Below are positions 39,348 to 45,862 of a stretch of DNA of 45,862 nucleotides, in pieces. Both the position numbers and the translations under genes were made by a program. The notes under the pieces are model-generated. The model was not told the DNA's origin. It worked only from the letters and a program-made list of their open reading frames with translations, and ran no database searches. Each line of letters opens with the position of its first letter. Position 1 is the first letter of the stretch. This DNA comes from Patescibacteria group bacterium (GTDB lineage Bacteria > Patescibacteriota > Microgenomatia > Woykebacterales > RBG-16-39-9b), in the NCBI GenBank assembly GCA_025449635.1, contig JANWIZ010000036.1, positions 1 to 45,862 of the forward strand, written 5' to 3'.

Positions 39348-39370
39348 CTCACTAGCAATACTCAAAGCAT

Positions 39371-39961
39371 ATGTCAAATTTTAAAATTTGCGTCAGTGGT
39401 GCTGCGGTCGGTGACTGTATAAACGAAGAAACTATCGAAAAATCCGAGCAGGTGGGTAAGGCCATTGCCAAAAGCGGTTCTATACTCGTCACTGGAGCAA
39501 CTACAGGTATACCATTTTATGCTGCGCGAGGTGTGAAAAAGCTTGATGGTATGAGTATTGGCTTTTCTCCTGCAGCAACGTATCAAGATCATGTTAAACG
39601 GTATCAACTCCCAACTCGGTATATGGATCTAATTGTTTATACTGGTTTTGGTTATGCTGGAAGAAATTTGATATTAACTCGCAGTGCTGATGCAGTCATC
39701 GTGATCTGCGGTAGAATCGGAACCTTAAATGAGTTTACTGTTGCGTTCGAGGACAAAAAGCCCTTAGGAGTTCTTGTGGGCAGCGGTGGAATTGCCGACG
39801 AAATAAAAGAGATAACTGAAATTGCCCATAAACACGAATGCTCTGTATTGTACGAGGAAGATCCTGAAAAACTCGTCAAAGAGTTACTTCGAGATTTGGA
39901 AAAAATGCGAACTAGTGATAATGCAAGCTCTGCCGTGACAAAACTTTCAAAAACAGACTAA
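39371..39961 (+). CDS. SLOG/LOG-family Rossmann protein
   Basis: VSGAAVGDC, ILVTGATTGIPFYAARG, GRIGTLNEFTVAFEDKKPLGVLVG. Confidence 0.75.
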   Translation: MSNFKICVSGAAVGDCINEETIEKSEQVGKAIAKSGSILVTGATTGIPFYAARGVKKLDGMSIGFSPAATYQDHVKRYQLPTRYMDLIVYTGFGYAGRNLILTRSADAVIVICGRIGTLNEFTVAFEDKKPLGVLVGSGGIADEIKEITEIAHKHECSVLYEEDPEKLVKELLRDLEKMRTSDNASSAVTKLSKTD

Positions 39962-39993
39962 ACCTTTGCTAAATTAGTATGGAAATTAATTAA

Positions 39994-40063
39994 GCAGCCC
40001 ACCTTGCTTGTCCAGATGTTTCTAGAAACGAACCTGTGAGGTTCGCTGCATTGAGTGAGCTGC
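39994..40063 (+). other. Small structured intergenic element (possible three-way junction)
   Basis: GCAGC (39994) with GCTGC (40059), enclosing GTTTCTAGAAAC and CGAACCtgtgaGGTTCG hairpins. Confidence 0.35.
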
Positions 40064-40158
40064 GTATCTTATATATAAATCGTTTTAGTTTTTGTAGTCA
40101 ACAACCAAGCAAGTTAGTTTTATTGACAAGCTCAAATCTTTAGCTTAGAGTGAAATTG

Positions 40159-41151
40159 ATGGAAGTAGAAACGAATCAAGAAACTAGTGTAGAACCAAGC
40201 TCTCAAACACTAGATAGTAAAAAATCTCGACCCCTTTGGGCTAAAATTTCTTTTTTTGCTATAGTTTTTTTAATCCTGACAACAATTGGATTCCTTGGTT
40301 ACATGCTTTTGGGTAAAGAAACTACTAAGACTCCTACTAATAATTCTACCGAAAAAACTGCTTCATCTTCAGCAACACTCTCAAAAAGATGCGGGGAGGA
40401 ACAAGAATTTACCAGTAATGCTCAAGGATATAGTGTTTGTTTCACTAGTAGCTGGCTAAAAAAACAACTTAAGATTTCTGATATTGCCGTTGGTTTTGAT
40501 AAAACGAAAGTCGATGAAAGTTTCCCTGGAACAATCTCAATAAGAATTTCAGATAAATCTGAGAACCTCAGCATTCAAGACATCATCAGCAACTCTTTGA
40601 AATACGAATATTCAAAAACAACTCTTGACTCCACCAGAGGTACAAGAATAGTGTGGGAAAGAACAAGTGAGGATTCCTTAAGCTCATTTCCAAAATCTGT
40701 AGATGTGGTAATTCCAAAATACGAACGAACTTATACTATTAGTCTAATCTCCAACGAAACTGATTACTCAGCAAACTTGGAGTTGTTTGAAAATTTCCTT
40801 AATAATTTTAAATTCCAAGAAAAAGAGCCGGAACTACCCTGGTCAGAATCACGAAATATCTTAGTTTATTATCCTTGGCCCAACGATACAATTAAGAATC
40901 CAATCGACTTGGAAGGGGTAGCGATAGCTTTTGAAGGTACAGTAAGTATCAGAATCAAGGATAGTAAAGGAAAGTCTCTAATAGAAACTACAGTTCAAGC
41001 AGAATCTGGTACTGAACGGTCCGTCTTTAAAGGACAGGTAAGTTTTGATAAATCAGAGAGTAATAAAGGCTTTGTTGAAATTTTTACGCTGTCCCCAAAA
41101 GACGGGCAGGAACAGGACAAAGTCACAATTCCTGTTAATTTCCAAAAGTAA
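40159..41151 (+). CDS. Membrane-anchored hypothetical protein with Gmad2-like C-terminal domain
   Basis: N-terminal TM; C-terminal 'NILVYYPWPNDTIKNPIDLEGVAIAFEGTVSIRIKDSKGKSL'; promoter TTGACA-17-TAGAGT 7 nt before ATG 40159. Confidence 0.7.
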   Translation: MEVETNQETSVEPSSQTLDSKKSRPLWAKISFFAIVFLILTTIGFLGYMLLGKETTKTPTNNSTEKTASSSATLSKRCGEEQEFTSNAQGYSVCFTSSWLKKQLKISDIAVGFDKTKVDESFPGTISIRISDKSENLSIQDIISNSLKYEYSKTTLDSTRGTRIVWERTSEDSLSSFPKSVDVVIPKYERTYTISLISNETDYSANLELFENFLNNFKFQEKEPELPWSESRNILVYYPWPNDTIKNPIDLEGVAIAFEGTVSIRIKDSKGKSLIETTVQAESGTERSVFKGQVSFDKSESNKGFVEIFTLSPKDGQEQDKVTIPVNFQK

Positions 41152-41229
41152 ATCGGCCACAAGGCAGTGTAACTAAGCGCCCTTATTGTTGTTATATAGC
41201 TTCAGTACTGCTTCTCTGTGAGTTTTGGT

Positions 41230-41925
41230 TCAACGACTAGAATATTTTTTAATGGTCCTTACGAATTTATCCTTCAAACTATCTCTACGTTGAAAAGCGA
41301 AAATTAAGGCAGGAATCCCTACCAAAACACCGACCGGAACAACGATCAATGCGGGATTTATTTCGCGTAAAAAACTTGAGGAATAAAAATAAAAGATATT
41401 AATAGCAGTCCAAGGAATCATGCTTACTATCAAAAACCTCCAAAACTTTAAACCCGCCAACCCCGAAGCATAGCTAACCGCATCGATTCCAACCGCAGTC
41501 AGGGGTAGTAAAAAACGTAAACCAAAAATCCAATTCAAGTTGATCCTCCTACTTAAATCCTCAATTCTCTCAACCTCTTTCTTAGCGAGAATCTTTTGTA
41601 AAAATCGATCAAGAAACTTCCGCCCAATCAGGTAATTTGCAGTTAGCGCTACTAGGTGGGCTACAAAGGTTGCGCTCACCGACACTACTGGCGGAAAGAG
41701 TAAAGCGGCCAAACTCACAACCAATAAATCAGATATTGGGTTGAACGGAACTGTTAACCCAAAAAAAAGTAAAAAAGAATAGGCGATTGGAGCAGCAGGT
41801 CCAAAATAATCAACCAAATTTCTAATGGTTTCAAAATCAATGTTAAATATTTGTTGAAGCAAAATACTTCCAAAGAAAGATATCAGAAAAACCAAAGAAA
41901 TCTTAATCACAGTTTTTTGATCCAT
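41230..41925 (-). CDS. VTT/DedA-type (SNARE-associated/TVP38-like) membrane protein
   Basis: GLTVPFNPISDLLVVSLAALLFPPVVSVSATFVAHLVALTANYLIGRKFLDRF. Confidence 0.75.
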   Translation of the reverse strand: MDQKTVIKISLVFLISFFGSILLQQIFNIDFETIRNLVDYFGPAAPIAYSFLLFFGLTVPFNPISDLLVVSLAALLFPPVVSVSATFVAHLVALTANYLIGRKFLDRFLQKILAKKEVERIEDLSRRINLNWIFGLRFLLPLTAVGIDAVSYASGLAGLKFWRFLIVSMIPWTAINIFYFYSSSFLREINPALIVVPVGVLVGIPALIFAFQRRDSLKDKFVRTIKKYSSR

Positions 41926-41998
41926 ATGCCGTTAATAGTAGCATAATAATTTGCTGGGGCTTCTAAATAAACTTTTTTACATTTAAAATATATAGTGT

Positions 41999-43987
41999 AT
42001 GTATTCAAAGCTCTCTGATTATGGATTGATTGGAAATTGTCGCAGCAGTGCCCTTGTTTCAAAATGGGGGAGTATTGACTGGGCTTGTTTACCTGACTTA
42101 GATTCTGATGCGTATTTTTGCAAACTTTTAGATGATAAAAAAGGAGGTTTTTTTGACATACACCCTCTTGGTTTTTACCAAAGTTCACAAAAATATAAAG
42201 AAAGAACGAACATTCTCAAAACCGATTTTTTTAACCACACAGGCAGGTTAATTCTGACAGACTACATGCCAATTTCACGTTCAATTGAAGCATTTGGTGA
42301 TATACCAGAATTCGGTCCGAAATTTTGTCGGCGAATCAAAGCAAAAAGTGGGAGCCATAGAGTTAGACTCGAAATCAAAATTACCCCAGCGTTCGCAGAG
42401 GAAGAGATTAGAATCGAAAAACAAGAGGATAATGTAAAGTTTGTATCTTCAAAAACTGTATTTACCCTGATAGGCAATACTTCTGACCTTATTATAGACA
42501 AAAATTTGTTGAGTTGTGAATTTGTTTTGAACGAAGGAGAGGAAAAGTATTTTTTCTTAACATTTGATAACACTCATGACATTCAGAACGACTATTCACT
42601 CGAGGAACTTAAAAAAACCTATGCAGAAACATTGTCTTTTTGGCTGTGGTGGTCTGGTCTATCAAAATATAACGGTGTATTCCAAGAAGAAGTTATACGA
42701 TCAGCATTAGTTCTCAAACTACTTACTTTCGCACCAACTGGAGCTGTTGTAGCCGCACCAACCACTAGTTTACCAGAAAAAATTGGTGGGGAATTAAACT
42801 GGGACTATCGTTATGTTTGGTTAAGAGATGCTTCTTTTACTATGTATGCTTTTCTTGGATTGGGTTACCTTAAAGAAGCTGTTGATTTTATGAATTGGCT
42901 TACTTCAGTTTGCCTAAAAAACAAAGATAAAATTCAAATTATGTATGGAATTCGTGGGGAAAGTACGCTTGAAGAAAAGGAAATAAATCATTTATCTGGT
43001 TATGAAAATTCCAAACCAATCAGAAAAGGAAACGAGGCTTATAAACAAACTCAGCTTGATATTTTTGGGGAAGTACTTGATTGTATTCTTTTGTTTGTTA
43101 ATTCTGGAGGAGAGGCGAGCAAGGAGTTAAAGGAATTGATTGTTATTTTGGTGGAGGTTTGCCTAAGGAATTGGCAAGATAAGGATGCTGGAATCTGGGA
43201 GCCAAGGCATGGTTATCAACACCATATATATTCTAAAGTTATGTGCTGGGTGGCTCTTGATCGTGGCTTACGGTTGGCAAAAAAACTTAATCTACCTTTA
43301 GATCAGATTGGTTTAGAAAATGAAATGGAAAAAATTAAAACAGATGTTTTGGCCAAAGGTTACAACGAAAAATTAGGCGCTTTTGTCGAATATTACGGAA
43401 GCCAAACTGTAGACAGTAGCAACCTTAACATACCTCTAGTTGGTTTTTTACCTGCCAGTGATCCAAAGGTTCTTTCAACTCTAAACATAACTCTTTCACA
43501 ACTCACAAAGGACTGGTTTGTTTATCGCACAAATGATCAAACAGATAAATTGAAAGAAGGTGAAGGCGCTTTTTTCCTGTCTATTTTTTGGCTGATAGAT
43601 ACTTTGTCAATACTTGGCCGTACAAAAGAAGCCAAGATTTGGCTTGAAAAGTTAATTTATTTTTCTACACCGTTGGGATTGTACGCTGAAGAATTCAACC
43701 CCAAAACCAAAGAACATCTAGGGAATTTTCCTCAAGCATTTACACATTTGGGTCTGATAAACAGCGCGCTAAATTTGAATAAATCAATCAAAAACGGTCC
43801 TGAAAGAATTTTTACCAACTCATCAGAAAGACTTTTTCAAGCCAGAGAAGCTCTTGGGAATAGTGTAAAACACACTTTCGAACTATTAATCCCTTTAGTG
43901 ATTAGAAAATTCTTCAGTAATCGAGCTTTGCGACAAACCCAAAAGCATTCTATTTTGGGAAAGGTTTTTCAAAGAGACAAGCTTTAA
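41999..43987 (+). CDS. Glycoside hydrolase family 15 (glucoamylase/trehalase-like)
   Basis: DYGLIGNCRSSALVSKWGSIDWACLPDLDSDAYF, LNWDYRYVWLRDASFTMYAFLGLGY, DAGIWEPRHGYQHHIYSKVMCWVALDRG. Confidence 0.95.
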   Translation: MYSKLSDYGLIGNCRSSALVSKWGSIDWACLPDLDSDAYFCKLLDDKKGGFFDIHPLGFYQSSQKYKERTNILKTDFFNHTGRLILTDYMPISRSIEAFGDIPEFGPKFCRRIKAKSGSHRVRLEIKITPAFAEEEIRIEKQEDNVKFVSSKTVFTLIGNTSDLIIDKNLLSCEFVLNEGEEKYFFLTFDNTHDIQNDYSLEELKKTYAETLSFWLWWSGLSKYNGVFQEEVIRSALVLKLLTFAPTGAVVAAPTTSLPEKIGGELNWDYRYVWLRDASFTMYAFLGLGYLKEAVDFMNWLTSVCLKNKDKIQIMYGIRGESTLEEKEINHLSGYENSKPIRKGNEAYKQTQLDIFGEVLDCILLFVNSGGEASKELKELIVILVEVCLRNWQDKDAGIWEPRHGYQHHIYSKVMCWVALDRGLRLAKKLNLPLDQIGLENEMEKIKTDVLAKGYNEKLGAFVEYYGSQTVDSSNLNIPLVGFLPASDPKVLSTLNITLSQLTKDWFVYRTNDQTDKLKEGEGAFFLSIFWLIDTLSILGRTKEAKIWLEKLIYFSTPLGLYAEEFNPKTKEHLGNFPQAFTHLGLINSALNLNKSIKNGPERIFTNSSERLFQAREALGNSVKHTFELLIPLVIRKFFSNRALRQTQKHSILGKVFQRDKL

Positions 43988-44054
43988 ATTACCTGATTGT
44001 TTTTTTCCTTATTTTGTTCTAAATTTAAACAGCTGTTTCAGGAGGCAGTAGTTT

Positions 44055-44447
44055 ATGATCAAATCATTAGAATCCGTTTTACTTTCTAGCGAGAATGCCA
44101 AAGCTCTGGCTGAATTTTACCAAGACAAAGTCGGAATAAAAATAAAAGAGGAATATGAAATGGGGGAAGACTCAAGTGCATTTGAAATGGATGCAGGCGA
44201 CGGTAGTAGCTTTATGATCAACGATCATTCCGAGGTCAAAGGTAAATCAAGTCAACCACAAAGATACATGTTAAATTTTGAAGTTAAAAATATCGATGAA
44301 GCGGTAAAAACAGTTGAAGGTAACGGTGTTTCAAAAATTACTGATAAATATCATGTGGAGGGGTATGGTTACATTGCAACATTTGAGGACTTAGACGGTA
44401 ACTACTTTCAATTGGTTCAAGTTAAAGATGATGAAGACGATGATTAA
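44055..44447 (+). CDS. VOC/glyoxalase superfamily protein
   Basis: LAEFYQDKVGIKI...GYGYIATFEDLDGNYFQLVQ; SD AGGAGG. Confidence 0.88.
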   Translation: MIKSLESVLLSSENAKALAEFYQDKVGIKIKEEYEMGEDSSAFEMDAGDGSSFMINDHSEVKGKSSQPQRYMLNFEVKNIDEAVKTVEGNGVSKITDKYHVEGYGYIATFEDLDGNYFQLVQVKDDEDDD

Positions 44448-44459
44448 ATTTTTAGTCCA

Positions 44460-44819
44460 ATGAAATTACTAGCAAGTTGGTTAATCAACGCACTAGCTCT
44501 TTATGTAACTGATTTTATTATTAGTGGCATTTCCTTTGAGAATTGGCAAACATTATTTGTCGCTGCTTTAGTTATTGGAATAATTAATACCTTAATCAAA
44601 CCAGTTGCACTATTGATCACTTTACCGATAACAATACTGACTCTCGGAATCTTTGCTCTGATTGTAAACACAGCAATGCTGGCTCTGGCTGCACAAATAG
44701 TTCCTGGATTTAACATAGCTGGTTTTTGGTCAGCCTTTTTTGGAGCAATTGTTTTAGCAATTGTAAGTACCTTTCTACAGTCAATGATTAAGGAACACCC
44801 TAGTCAAACAAGTCTTTGA
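44460..44819 (+). CDS. Phage-holin-4-like (YvlD family) membrane protein
   Basis: LLASWLINALALYVTDFII...ALVIGIINTLIKPVALLITLPITILTLGIFALIVN. Confidence 0.88.
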   Translation: MKLLASWLINALALYVTDFIISGISFENWQTLFVAALVIGIINTLIKPVALLITLPITILTLGIFALIVNTAMLALAAQIVPGFNIAGFWSAFFGAIVLAIVSTFLQSMIKEHPSQTSL

Positions 44820-44820
44820 C

Positions 44821-45474
44821 GTGAACCAATTTTTAGAAAACAACAAAACCCTTTTTCGCTATATTTCTTTAATTTTTTTTATTTTGATTATATTACTTCC
44901 AGGTTTGGTGTTCTTTCAAACTCGTGGAGGAGTCAGTTTTCTGGAAAAAACTAGTCTTAAGTCTGCAATTGCATTAATTTTCCCACTTTTTGGTCTTTAT
45001 GGCTTCACCCTTATTTGGTTTCAAATCATGATTGGATCGAATATCAGATATTTAACTAAAATTTGGCCCAAAATATTTCTTTTTCACCGAACTGAGGGTA
45101 TTATTGCTTTTTTGTTTGTTTTGGTTCATATCAGCTTTATCCTTATCACTTATAGCTTTGAAAAGTTTTTGGAAGCAAGATTCTTACCTGAAAATTTAAG
45201 AATTTTTGGAATCTTGGGAAACTTTGCCTTTTATCTTCTCGTTCTATCAACCACAGCAGCTCTTTTCCGACAAAAGAAACTGTTAAGAAAGTATTGGCGT
45301 TTTATTCATTATTTTAATTATGTTGTTTTTTTCTTGGTTTTGATTCACTCATTAAATTTGGGATCTGACACGCAGTCTGGAGCATTAAAATACTTATGGT
45401 ATTTCTTTGCCACCACAGTTGTGATCTCTTTAATAAATAAATTTTCTAAACGATTTAGTCTGTCTTCAAACTAA
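44821..45474 (+). CDS. Ferric-reductase-like transmembrane protein
   Basis: IFLFHRTEGIIAFLFVLVHISFIL, LRKYWRFIHYFNYVVFFLVLIHSLNLG (paired heme-ligand-like histidines). Confidence 0.8.
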   Translation: MNQFLENNKTLFRYISLIFFILIILLPGLVFFQTRGGVSFLEKTSLKSAIALIFPLFGLYGFTLIWFQIMIGSNIRYLTKIWPKIFLFHRTEGIIAFLFVLVHISFILITYSFEKFLEARFLPENLRIFGILGNFAFYLLVLSTTAALFRQKKLLRKYWRFIHYFNYVVFFLVLIHSLNLGSDTQSGALKYLWYFFATTVVISLINKFSKRFSLSSN

Positions 45475-45862
45475 AGACTTGGTGATTTTAAAAAGTATAA
45501 ATAAGAAGCTAATTGCCCAAGACGATCAGTAATTAAAAGTACTCCCAAACAAATCAGAAAAACCCCAGCAATATAGTTAAAATATTTCAAATAGATACTT
45601 ACTTTTCGTAGCCAACTTGATATTTTGGAAATAAAAAGCGCGAAAAAAAGAAAAGGAACTGCCAAACCGAAACCATAAGCCATCAGATAAATACCGCCAG
45701 TAAAAGCAGTAGCACTAGACCCAGCTAACAAAAGTATAGCCGCTAAAATTGGTCCAACGCAGGGTGTCCAGCCAGCCGCAAAGGCGGCCCCGACTAAAAA
45801 TGATTTAGTTAAATTGAAACCAGACCCACTAGAAATATTCAATTTGAAAGTCCTTTGTAAAA
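45471..45862 (-). CDS. CcdA/DsbD-like cytochrome c biogenesis membrane protein, truncated by window edge
   Basis: VGAAFAAGWTPCVGPILAAILLLAGSSATAFTGGIYLMAYGFGLAVPFLFFAL; reading frame stays open to the window end. Confidence 0.85.
   Translation of the reverse strand, partial: LQRTFKLNISSGSGFNLTKSFLVGAAFAAGWTPCVGPILAAILLLAGSSATAFTGGIYLMAYGFGLAVPFLFFALFISKISSWLRKVSIYLKYFNYIAGVFLICLGVLLITDRLGQLASYLYFLKSPSL

Overview
AT-rich bacterial chromosome window. Gene content and small, tightly packed ORFs suggest Patescibacteria/CPR or a similar reduced lineage; this is inferred and was not tested phylogenetically. It contains: (i) a minus-strand type IV pilus locus (pilB, pilT, pilC, pseudopilin-like protein, pilD, two class III-type prepilins, plus a third truncated by the window edge); (ii) a core block (HolB-like protein, gyrB, gyrA, PAS histidine kinase, glyA, Xer recombinase); (iii) an accessory-looking stretch at about 17-31 kb with an AN1-like zinc finger protein, a standalone Fe-S RecB/Cas4-like nuclease, HD hydrolases, DinB, a lipid-type gene set (two diiron acyl-ACP desaturase-like proteins, FabF-like ketosynthase, DegV), a secreted SNase, an LPXTG protein and an unknown three-gene stretch; (iv) an envelope/membrane block (MacB-like ABC exporter, SPFH, MscS, class A beta-lactamase-fold hydrolase, cobalamin adenosyltransferase, SLOG, VTT/DedA, GH15, VOC, holin-like, ferric-reductase-like, CcdA-like). 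The most interesting observations are three long intergenic, highly structured putative ncRNAs (about 19.31-19.65, 23.44-23.73 and 28.95-29.27 kb), each with promoter-like and terminator-like signals and none recognised by eye as tmRNA, SRP or a riboswitch. Also notable are the lipid gene set driven from overlapping divergent extended -10 promoters, and a repeated leaderless-transcript architecture (-10 box 7-10 nt before the start codon). No CRISPR array, rRNA or tRNA was recognised.
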